From: Perkinsus olseni
Lineage: Eukaryota > Perkinsozoa > Perkinsida > Perkinsidae
Length of the DNA stretch: 38,374 nt
Assembly (NCBI GenBank): GCA_013115135.1
Contig: JABANP010000504.1
Location: 1-38,374 of the forward strand
Reading direction: 5' to 3'
The notes below the pieces were generated by a model that had not been told where the DNA came from, searched no databases, and worked only from the letters and a program-made list of their open reading frames with translations. Below, one piece after another: positions 21,416 to 30,573 of the stretch (positions are counted from its first letter, which is position 1; each line of letters begins with the position of its first letter). A program made the translations under genes and the position numbers.

Positions 21416-23645
21416 CTATGGAGCTCTTCTTATGTGATAGATGTTTCGAGGCATTAAAATGCCGGTGGTCGGGATCGAACCTCCGACCTCACCGATACCC
21501 AAAGGACTAGGACTAGGCCTCCTCACCGGTAAAGGCAACTGCAGCCGCGGTAAGGCTGCCGTCTTCGGGGACGCAGCCGCGGAGTCTTCCAACCCGGCGT
21601 CATGAACCCGCACAGGTTCGATTCCCAGCGGCGACAAGGAGGCAATAAACTGATACAGACAGTCGATCGAGAAGGAGTCGAAGCCGCGGCAAATCTCCAT
21701 CTTGATTCTCTCATATGCTTCTGGTTGGAGGACTCGGGTGAGGTCGACGTCCAGCAAGAAGGGGTCCTCGATGATCAATTTTCTCCTGGCCACGTCCGAC
21801 GGCAGAAGATACTCGAACCTCGATGAGTGCCTCGTCATGAGGCAACCTTGCCGAACCGACACAACGACGGTGTGCTTCGCCCCAAAGACATACTCTTGAT
21901 AAAATATAAAAAAGATTCTCACAAGGTCGACAACCTTGACCTTCTCGAAAGCAAGTCGATAGGGAAGATACTCTTCAGAGATAATCTCGTTGACCTCGTA
22001 AAGATTCTCAGACGCGCACAGCGAAGATTTTTCTCCAGCCGCTGTCGTGGGCACCGTGGACGTGAGACTGCTCGGCGAGTCCGCCTCACTGAACGGGTCA
22101 ACATCGCAGGGGTCGAGGAATCCAAGGTCTCCGAGGATAGATTCCCTGTTGAAGCTAAGATACTCTTCTCGGCCCTCACCGCACTCGAAAGAATCTGTTT
22201 GATTGAAGCCTTCCTGGAGGCATGGGAGGTAGCCTGTGGCCTGAAAAACACTCAAGTCGGATGAAGAATAGATCTGGGCAACCGTACTGAGGTCGAGTAA
22301 AGTACGGTAAGAAGTACGTTTCAAACTGTCAACCTAGTACGGGTACGAAGATCTAGTACGTATTAACTATATTAAATAACGCGTATTAAATTAGTACGGT
22401 ACTTGGGGACCGCTGCGACGGGTTGTACGGTTACGGAGCCGTACTCGTACCCGTACCGTACTAGACCGTACCCGTGCTGTCGCCCACCTCTAATGAAGAA
22501 CGATGAGGGCAGAAAAATTTCCAACGCGAGAAAGTTCGCCGAAGGCAAGGAGACCACCAAAATGACCCCCGTCGACGTGAATCGGAGAAATTGATAATCG
22601 GCATTTGCTCTTCTGAAGCTGACGGCAGAGGAAGAGTAGTACTGCTCACCTGCAGCGCGAAGATCGACATTAGGGTGATGGCGTAGCTGCTGAGGCCACC
22701 GACTTGCTGGACCCCACACAGACCACGGTCCTTCGCCCACGACTGAAGAAGTGACGATGGAGCAGGGCAAGTGGAGAAGGAGAAATAAGTCGCAAAGCCT
22801 CTTCGTAGCAAGCAGGAAGGGTATCGAAATAGCTCGTCATTAACCTTTTCAGTTGGTCATCAACCTCGACCGATATGTCCAGTTTGCGGAGAGAATTTTC
22901 GACTCCAACCGGCGCCCCATCACTCGGCCATCTCCCCACGATGAAAGCGCACGAGAAGTTTCATCGCTGCGGAGAACTCTCAAGTCGTAATGAGGCTAAG
23001 ATTACAAAACCCTAGCTCAGCCGGACGCTACAAGATGCTGCTGTTAGTTGGAACTTGAGCTGCGTAGAGTATTCATTTTATAAATCATGCGAGTAAGACC
23101 ATCTTCATGCTCATGTTGAGGCTCTCAAATTCCTCATGTTTCGAAATGAGGGCGACGCTGAAGCAGATTCCACCTACTATGATTGCGATGATGAATCTTC
23201 GAACCTTGGGACTGATGGCGACATAGCCAGCTATCAACCTCGAGTTCACTTCGGGTAGGTAATTGGCGACACTGACGTCGAGTATCTTCCCAGTGTGCCC
23301 GTCTCTGAGTTTGACCACAGGCACTCGAGCTTGAGGGGTCCAACTCTCGACGAAGAAGCGGTCGAGGAAGTTACAGCGGGTTGCCAGCCAGGCGACGAGT
23401 TGGCCAGGGGCGACGCCGTCCGATGCCAGATTCACATCAACGTCAGAATGCTCTCCGACAAGACCGGTAGCAGCAGAACCGAAGACTCTCGGACGCACGT
23501 CGAGGTTGAATTGGGATTTTATGAGGATTCTGAGATCCTCGAGGGCAGGAGTGTTCATGATTTGGCTCCAGTTGGCAGGTCTGTTGCACGGGTAAAGGTC
23601 GATGAGGATATTTTCGAGATGGAGGAGATGCGACGGGGAGGGCAT
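21416..23645 (-). CDS. Second Cid1/TUTase-type nucleotidyltransferase
   Basis: Role by family: template-independent addition of nucleotides to RNA 3' ends. Seen: three exons join in phase 0. Exon 1 (23645-23178) holds VFGSAATGLVGEHSDVDVNL, the GS..DxD metal site, then ARVPVVKLRD and ILDVSVANYLPEVNSRL, supplying the third Asp, and ISPKVRRFIIAII. Exon 2 (22742-22650) holds SWAKDRGLCGVQQVGGLSSY and ends FALQ. Exon 3 starts at 22240 with ATGYLPCLQEGF and contains the PAP-associated domain: VVDLVRIFFIFYQEYVF, VSVRQG, LIIEDPFLLDVDL. No extra N-terminal domain is present, unlike the copy at 13200-15555. The last 60-70 codons are doubtful: they contain tRNA B-box-like sequence in both orientations and a good donor (gtgagg) near 21521, so the true end may be spliced. 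Introns are long (435 and 409 bp). Confidence 0.85.
21467..21488 (-). repeat. tRNA T-arm-like hairpin at the 3' end of the nucleotidyltransferase gene
   Basis: GGTCGG and CCGACC form a 6-bp stem around a loop that on the minus strand carries AGGTTCGATC, the tRNA B-box/T-loop core. It lies just downstream of a possible splice donor of the minus-strand gene. A further B-box-like GGTTCGATTCC is on the plus strand at 21615-21625. Confidence 0.5.
22284..22471. repeat. GTAC-rich patch inside intron 2
   Basis: The tetramer GTAC occurs 14 times in 188 bp, against less than one expected by chance, often as CCGTAC, TAGTAC or GGGTAC. The patch lies wholly within the 409-bp intron 2 of the nucleotidyltransferase gene. 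It is not a simple tandem repeat, because spacing and flanks vary. Confidence 0.8.
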
Positions 23646-24415
23646 GTGGATGAAGGATAGTTAGTTTCTAGAAGGGAAAATTGTCACCGAGGGTGAACCT
23701 GATACCGACACTAAGAGATATTTCCTGAGATCAAAGACCGACTTATTTCAAACCACATGAACAGAGCGGCAGCAGCAGCGTTACTCAGTCTGTAACGAAG
23801 GGCTGCAGAGATGGGGCCTCCGGTGACGGCCCTCTAGGCCACGCTACATGAAAACAGTGGCAGCCAGAATGTGAGGTCTGCTGGTGGCGCGTGGCACGAT
23901 GGCCACATTTTTCCATACAGCAATTTTTCGTTGCAAAAGTTTTTCATTATACTTCGAAATTTCCCCGACCCTCCACCCTTCACCAATTTATCATAAACAG
24001 TTTTTTCTGATCCGATTCCTATTTCTCTGATTCATCTGATAGTTAGTTTCTACAAAAGGAAGCACAAGACCTTGGGACGCGAGAACGGTGGAACGATCTG
24101 CGCACTTTTTGACCCATCTTGTGGGCTTTGCTGGAGCCAAGTGCCCTAGTGGCTCACCGGGCATTCTCCTTTCAGACTCTTTCATAATACTTGAAAAATT
24201 CCCCCGACCCTCCACCCTCGACCGAGTAATCAGTTATTGCTGATCCCCAACTTATTCAGTTCGCAATCCTCTCTGCCATAACGGCCTCATTTTTTCATGT
24301 CGCTTTTGTTCACTGTTTACCAAAAAATTTTTTCCTGCCCGCCATTCTTTTCAAAGACAGTTATTGTTGAACCCAAATCCTCGAGTTACTGATGACATCT
24401 GATGCTGAGCCATGG
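23646..24415. repeat. Spacer with a direct repeat of about 70 bp
   Basis: No gene seen. The segments at 23944-24013 and 24181-24246 share CATWATACTT, a short variable part, then CCCGACCCTCCACCCT and a T-rich tail with CAGTT and CTGATCC. They are about 237 bp apart. A third, weaker relative of the tail lies near 24358-24376. The spacer separates the start of the nucleotidyltransferase gene from the end of the OTU-like gene; both run on the minus strand. Confidence 0.6.
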
Positions 24416-25575
24416 TCAAACGTCCCGAGTCTCGACGACCACAACTCCGCACCTTTCCAAGGCCTTCCTCACAGCTCTTCGCCGCAAAGGGAGACCGTCA
24501 GATTGCAGTACGCATTGGTAATGGCCGGGGCTATGGTAAATTAAAATAACATCAGACTCGGAGTCCGAAAATTGGCGGCCGATGTAAAAATCAGCCTGGC
24601 CCACTTCGCTGACGATGACGACGCAAAGATCGTCCATGGGTCGGACTCGGGAGGAGCCTGTCCGGCACATGGCGTAGGGGAGGAAGTCGCTGAAGGCCTG
24701 AGGATGCTGAGGTCGAAGCGAGGAAGTGACGAGTGATTTGGATACTTGGATGTTCTCTCCGACTTGGCCGCTGCTGACCCACCCTGGATGGGCTTCGATT
24801 ACTCGGCCCTCTATGAAACGCTTAAGCGATAGCGCTGTCTGAAAGGTATCCAGAGGTCGAGCGTGAAAGATACAAAAAAGCTCAGGGTCGGAACCTTTTG
24901 CCACACCTCTTTAATTGAATCAGCTGACTCCTTCAAGTCGATAAAGCCTTCGGAGATGGTAGCCAACCAAGATGCAGCTAGCGAGAGGTAGAAGCATTGA
25001 TTGTACATCTCGTCGCCTGAGCGCCGTAATAATTTCGTGGCGCAGTGACGGTGACAGAACTCGTACCATCCTCCGAGGTATTCGTACTGCCCATGTCCAC
25101 CACTTGGACGTTGAGGGTCGCTAAGGCGGCTTCCACCCTCACTGCAGTCGAGTCGAGCGAAGATACGACAGACGCCGCGCACTCGGAAGACTTTACTGAG
25201 CTGCTGGTACACTCGCTTGAAGGGTTTTGCCTGAGAAAAGTATCTTACGTTGATCAACGAAAGATACAAAACAGGTCAAGTTGTTCCGACCTCCTCCTCT
25301 CTTTGCTCCTGGCAGCCAACGCCATGAGTGAGGCTTCTGCATCTCTCACAATCCGACTCTGCCGTCGAGGGTTCGAATTGTCTTTCTCAAGTTCACTAAA
25401 AGTCTGCGTTAAACTCCTCGTTAACATCCTCTTCGACTCCCTCCCGTTGCCGTCCTCGTCGAAGGCCCGGCGTTCCGGCAGAGGCTTCCTTTGCCGCTTC
25501 CTTTCCTCCGCCTCAAACGTCACTTTACTCTCCTCCAGCACAGTGGCCAGCTCGGCTTCGAATTCCAAAGTGGCT
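24416..25575 (-). CDS. OTU-like cysteine protease (5' exon missing)
   Basis: Role by family: OTU proteases cleave ubiquitin or related chains. Seen: four exons (25575-25291, 25230-25067, 25016-24895, 24838-24416) join in phase through introns of 60, 50 and 56 bp. The first, a charged stretch (VTFEAEERKRQRKPLPERRA), is probably coiled coil. A Ser/Thr-rich linker leads to SEDGDEMYNQCFYLSLAAS, where Cys follows an Asp-containing loop as in the OTU D-G-N-C catalytic motif. Downstream come LPYAMCRT, DDLCVVIV and DVILIYHSPGHYQCV, whose HY matches the catalytic His strand. Odd: the Asp and Cys are spaced more widely than in the canonical motif. The first exon begins after an AG acceptor at 25576 with no ATG, so the start exon lies upstream and I could not place it. 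All three introns belong to repeated intron families. Overall family call is moderately sure; peptidase activity is inferred. Confidence 0.65.
24839..24894 (-). repeat. OTU intron 3: family-1 intron element, 56 bp
   Basis: Complete GT..AG intron. Contains TTTTTTGTATCTTTCACG and ACCTCTGGATACC then TTTCAG. The Trm4 intron at 31381-31440 has GTTTTGTATCTTGCATGG and ACCTCTGGATACG then CTCTCAG in the same order and spacing. Flanking exons are unrelated. Confidence 0.8.
25017..25066 (-). repeat. OTU intron 2: family-2 intron element, 50 bp
   Basis: Complete GT..AG intron starting gtacgagttctgtcac and containing TCACTGCGCCACGAAATTAT, a 20-base exact match to the unit repeated in the Trm4 intron at 31553-31721. 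Nearly the whole intron corresponds to one repeat unit plus an acceptor. Confidence 0.8.
25231..25290 (-). repeat. OTU intron 1: family-1 intron element, 60 bp
   Basis: Complete GT..AG intron containing CTTGACCTGTTTTGTATCTT. The GTATCTT arm pairs with AAGATAC near the 3' end, with a palindromic GTTGATCAAC between, so most of the 3' half can fold into one hairpin. Same length as the Trm4 family-1 intron. Confidence 0.8.
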
Positions 25576-26424
25576 CTGGTGGGTGATATACTCGGAAAGT
25601 GTTAGAACCAAGCTAAGACCGATTCCATCGTCCCTCTGGTGACTGTCTCCCTTGCTGGCTGTGGACACCGGTTTCGAGTCCAACTAAGCCGGAACCCTTA
25701 GCGTTGGGCTATTAACTCACACGCTAGCTGTGCGTCTGCGTGCTAGTGTACGCAGACACAAGGTGAAGAAGCGCTAGATCATTCTAAGACCTTTTGTTGC
25801 CCACTAGCCCAGCTTACGTATTTATATTAGTATTGAAGTTCGTCGCTCAAGTACTGTGAGCGAGTCTTCCTGAGGTATCCAGACTAATTGACGCCCTGAA
25901 GGTTCAGTCGTTGGCTGAATTCCTTATGAAACTCCCAATTAATTCCGGGATTGAAATTTTCACGTAAATTTCGGTTCCGGAGTCGATTCAAAATTGGCTC
26001 GTCGAACAGCTCCCGGAGGTGACCTCCGGCATTCAGACGTGAGAACCCTGAGGTGAGCCCCAAAAACCTACCACAGTGCCTCGTGAGTGGTTCCATCTCC
26101 GTCTCTCCTGCGCGGCGGCGGCGCTCGAGACGAGACAATTCCGCTGTGGAAGTTCCTGCGGACTTCAGAGATCAGAGGTCAGCTTGGGTGTTGGTAGCCT
26201 TGGCCGTTTGATGCACCGGAATTCAAGGAGATGCTGCTGAGGTCTCGCTGTCTTCTTTACTGTTGAGGTAGTGATATCCGGCCGGCGAAGAATTAGAGCC
26301 GAAAAATCATCAGGTGGTAGGATTGAACCTGCGGTCTCTCACATACCAGTCTGCAAGGAGCTCTACCGCGTGACAATTCTCAGGCGACTTGCGCTGTAAG
26401 CTCATTAAAAACCCTCACAGCAGC
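25576..26424. other. Spacer; may hold the first exon of the OTU-like gene
   Basis: Divergent promoters of the OTU-like (-) and Deg (+) genes should lie here. A minus-strand frame from ATG 26096 to 25884 reads as a charged 70-residue peptide with LNAGGHLRELFDEP; I cannot link it to anything. A tRNA B-box-like sequence lies in antisense at 26320-26329 (GGATTGAACC), with an A-box-like stretch about 35 bases further on, so a tRNA-derived element in minus orientation is possible. Confidence 0.4.
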
Positions 26425-29400
26425 ATGGACAACCTCCCTGTTTCGGAAGCATCATCATCATCACAGTTTTCCCCTGGCATGTCCCTTCTTGCCAGTCCCC
26501 TTCCCCTCCTCCCCCATGCCATCACCTCCCGACCCGTCCTAGCCTCCACCAGGCTCCTATCGACCACAGCTCGTCGCCTCTTCTCGACGCAGCGCCCCAG
26601 CCCCGCCGACCTGGCGGTCGTCAAACTCCATGTAACTCGTCAACGGCCCAGCTGGACCGTCCCTTGGCAGACTACTCCTGTCGAAGCCTCTAGCGGCTCG
26701 GGCTGTCTACTATCTTTACCACAATCCGCCGGACCATCTTGGCGGGCTCGGAATTTCGTCTTGACGGCAGCCCATGTGGTAGCGGACAGCATCTACCTCA
26801 CAGTCCAGCGAAATACTGACTACTTTGAACCTAATAAATTCCCGGCTGTCGTCCGAGCGGTCTGCCACGACTCGGACTTGGCCCTGGTGGAAGTAACCAA
26901 CGACGAGGAGGGATTTAGGAATGGTAGTGGGGTCATCGGGGACGGTAATAGACACGATTCATACCGATAGTGATATGATGATAATATACTGACTACGTCG
27001 TTAATTTATTGAGGTTTTCCCGCGTATTTTGTGGACATCAGAACGTGCCAGTTGGTAGCGTCAGGCTGAAACTACCAACCCTTCGCAGCCATAGCTTCAG
27101 ACCTGCTCTTTCGAGTGGCTTTCGATGAGCATATAAAAAGGTTGTTGGGTTCTCTTTCTAATAACTTTCTCGCGGCCGACACGTAAATTATCGTCTGATA
27201 CCTATTTTGCGGTTTGAGGAGGGTCTTTCTGTCTCAGGTGGCAACCACCCCTCGCCCGACCGCCCTGCGGCGGAGATGAAGCCACTCGAACTCGCCCGAT
27301 GGGACGACCTTCCCGAGCTGCGGGATACAGTACAAGTAGGTGTCCCCCTCCTCTCTGTGGTGCCCGTCACGATGATGATGGTCAGGTTGTTGGGTACCCC
27401 GTCGGCGGCGACAAGCTGTCTGTCACCAGTGGCGTTGTGTCGAGATGTGAGGTAACAGTAGTTGGCCACCTCGAGGCCTCGCCATCGATCGCGTCTTGCT
27501 ACTAGGTGGTTGAGTACTCCCATAGTGCTCGACCGGCTCTCGGCATCACAGTGGATGCTGCCATCAATGCCGGTAATTCTGGAGGACCGGTTATGTGCGG
27601 CAGCTCAGATAAGATTTTGGGTAGTAGAGGGGAGAGGACATTTCGGGTGTTGTGCTGAGTAAGACTGTCTAGGGAACCTGATGGGCATTTGACGTTGAAT
27701 CGTCGTTAGTTCATTTCCTAAGGTGTCGGATAGTATATTTTACCCGTATTGTTTTTTGAAGTTTACTACTTAATTTTTCCGGCACGTCAACGTCACCGAA
27801 ACCCCGACCGTACGCGATCCATTTTCTCTTCGGAACTGCTTTTACTTCTCAGAGAGGCCCTGCGGATCATCCAGCATGAGGCGTGCTCCATGGTGACCCG
27901 TTTTCAGGTGTGGCCTTCCAGAAGTATGTCTCCCATGGCGTTGAGAACCAAGGCCACGCGGTGCCGAGCTACCTGATATGGCGGTTCATTAACCGAGTGA
28001 TCGCTGGGGCGGCCGATGCAGAGAGCCTCACTTCGACCATCGGTGGGGTTGGTGATGGGTCGTTGGACCTTCCCTGTTTGGGGGTCACTTGTCAGCCGGT
28101 GGAGAACGACCAGTTTAAAAAGTGGCTGGGCGTGTCGGCAGGTAATACGACTTCCTAGGAGAGCTTGTCTGCTTAACATGGATGCCGCGGACATCGCGTG
28201 TGCGGCACACGGTGTGCCCACCTTGAGTTGGAACGGGACGAGCAGCGAATATTATACTCCCCATGTACAGTGTTCACATAGCAGGGTTACTGTTATCAAC
28301 AATGGGTACGAGTAGCGATTGGAGTGGTAGTAGGATAACACAATTGAGTCGCGTGGCCACTGACTGCGTCTCCTCAACTGGATCACCCTCTATCTGCTCT
28401 ATCTCGTTCTCTATGGGCCCAATCGACTTAAGTCGTGTTCTTCGCCGAGATAGTGCATCTTAGGTTGAACCTTGTCGGATACGAGCGTAAAGATACTCCA
28501 TTGTCTGCCTTCAGGTGACGCTGCCGTTGGGATGGATCGCAAAGGGGTGATGGTGTCCTGGTCCGTGAACCCGGCTTTGAAGAAGTACGATGTCATCACG
28601 GCCATCAACGACACTCCCCTGGACAGCTTCGGCCATGTTTGGTAATATTGGAGATCCTCGGGCATGTACACCATTTCCACCTCCAGTTGAAAATGAGGTC
28701 ACTCCAACAAAATTTTCTGGAGGCGAAGTCGCCTTGTCTTGAAAGTTTCATTCTAAGATGGATCGTTTCAAATTGTAGCCTTCCCAGTTTGAACGATAAT
28801 TAAATTGAATTCACCTTGAATTCATTTGTCAACTCGACCCATCCGCAGGTACCTCGGCAGACGCCTGTACATGACGGCGTTGCTGGATAGCTTCTACGTG
28901 GGGGATGCAGTAGAGCTGGCGGTTTTGTCGAGGGGCGATGCTGGACCGGTCGTGGAGAGGAGGACGGTGGGGTTGATGTCCCCGAAGGATTGTTTTCTGG
29001 TTCCAAAGGGACAGATGTACGACGTGAAAGCCCCACCTTATTTGATCGCGGGAGGTGATAAGGGGGTGAGGGGAGAATCTTTGCTTCACTCCGGCGAAGG
29101 ACGGGAGAGGTTGACGATCGTGCGCCTCCGAGTGGGAATGAGGGTTTCATAAAGTTCTCGGCTATACCCTCGGTAGTGATAGGCCTAACACAACCTTCTG
29201 TTCGCTTCACGTGATTATCCGGTTCAGAGTAGAATTGGTGGATTTGTGGTATTAATTGTATTCTCCTAATGATTGCGATTATGTATCAATAATACAACTG
29301 GCCGCAACGGAAAAACTGCAACAGGCCAAAATGAGGCCGCTACGCCACGCGACAGCGGTAACGGCGTTTCTCAGTCTACTGGGATTCGAACTGCCTGATT

Positions 29401-30208
29401 GCTCGGCCGCCGTCCCCGCTCCGCCTGGCATAGTGAACTCAGTTTTGATGTGTGGAATTTCGTGGCGCGCGACATATTTCTGGTCCCTGCTCAGGTTTGG
29501 TATTCCAACCGTTGAGTATCGACTACTTGAGAGGATGGACTTCTGATAGGGACAGGCCGACACACCTACAGCATATAGTCAACACTGGAAGGAAGTGCCA
29601 GACGCGGTAGGTGAGAATAATGGCGGACCTGGGAATCGAACCTGTGCTGAAACAACGCCGTATCGGTTGGGAGTGTTCCGCGTTTCTTGATTTCTCCTGG
29701 GGTATCTTCGGAACGCCTTCAAGCTTCAAAGCTGAAGATTCTAACCATATATAATTCTGAGATGTCCTCGCTGGGGATCGAACCTGGGTGGCTCGATTAT
29801 TGTCGCTGTCGGTCAGGAATGCGTAGTGCTCACCCAAGTCCTCGCTGACGAATGCAACTCCGGTTATGGCAGTGGGTGGGTTGGTGGACCGATAGTAGAG
29901 AAGGTCAACGACGAAAAGATTTGCTGTAAGGGTATCTTTGGCGCAGCCGGAAGATTTTGTGCATGCGTGCAACTGTAGGTCTGGCGCATCTTGAGAAGAT
30001 ACTCGATGATGTCGTATACTCTTCGGAAGAGTCAATGGGCTACGTTGTTTTGGAGCTGCTGTGTTACGATGGTCCCTTCACGATGGTCCTGGCGTCGAGG
30101 GAGATTCGGCAAGGTGACGATCGGGTGAAGGAGCGGTACGGCCTTCCGAGGCTGCGAAGTGATGGCAGTAGTCGTCGTAGTGGCTGCCCTGTGCACTCCC
30201 CTATATGA
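26425..30208 (+). CDS. Mitochondrial Deg/HtrA-type serine protease
   Basis: Role by family: ATP-independent serine protease in protein quality control, closest to plant organellar Deg proteins with two PDZ domains. Exons seen: 26425-26923, 27238-27335, 27386-27451, 27506-27620, 27908-28141, 28515-28641, 28849-29054, 29495-29606, 29817-29925, 29979-30208. Phases agree at every join except 29606/29817, which is off by one base and may hide a tiny exon. The N-terminus has an Arg/Ser/Ala-rich stretch (TSRPVLASTRLLSTTARRLF) typical of a mitochondrial presequence. Catalytic triad: His in LTAAHVVADS, Asp in CHDSDLALVEV, Ser in NAGNSGGPVM. Between them: VVGYPVGGDKLSVTSGVVSR. PDZ regions: KGVMVSWSVNPALKKYDVIT, and later LTQVLADECNSGYG with EKVNDEKI. 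C-terminal GLVFQPLS and FTMVLASREI follow the Deg order. Length is about 597 residues, normal for the subfamily. Longer introns carry repeats. Confidence 0.9.
28376..28480 (+). repeat. Dispersed repeat, copy 3, in Deg intron 5
   Basis: Matches the two copies near 19 kb over CCCTCTATCTGCTCTATCTC, GGCCCAATC, GTGTTCTTC, CGAGATAGTGCATCTT and GAACCTTGT. It lies within the 373-bp intron 28142-28514 in the same strand direction as the other two. Confidence 0.7.
29607..29816 (+). repeat. Deg intron 8 with two antisense tRNA B-box-like sequences
   Basis: GGGAATCGAACC (29631-29642) and GGGGATCGAACC (29773-29784) are antisense B boxes. The minus-strand sequence after the second reads GGTTCGATCCCCAGCGAGGA and CATCT, which matches the kinase intron at 33719-33768 (GGTTCGATTCCCGGTGAGGA, CATCT). 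A third antisense B box, GGGATTCGAAC, is in intron 7 at 29381-29391. Confidence 0.55.
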
Positions 30209-30573
30209 GGTTTCATGTTGACAATAGTGTCGTGTTTGAGTAGGGGATGAATAGGGGATTGTTGTCTCCCATGGTTCGACTCAGCAGCACTGGAGGATGA
30301 AGCATATACCGGTAACAGTGCTTCAACCCACTCGTCCCCTCGCTCTAGTAGTATCTGTTCCTGCTATACTCATAATAAGCAGCCTCCTATCAGTATCACT
30401 CACGCCGCGTTCGGGTAGTAACAAATGGCGTGCTCGGCCTTATAGTAATAATAGAGTTTTCACTGGCTGAAGCAGCTTTGGGTTGGCCAACGGGAAGGGT
30501 GGAACTACTGATGTCTCGGAAAGAACTGTGAGGCAGCACGATTGCTATCATTACTCACAGTGCGTTGTTGTTG

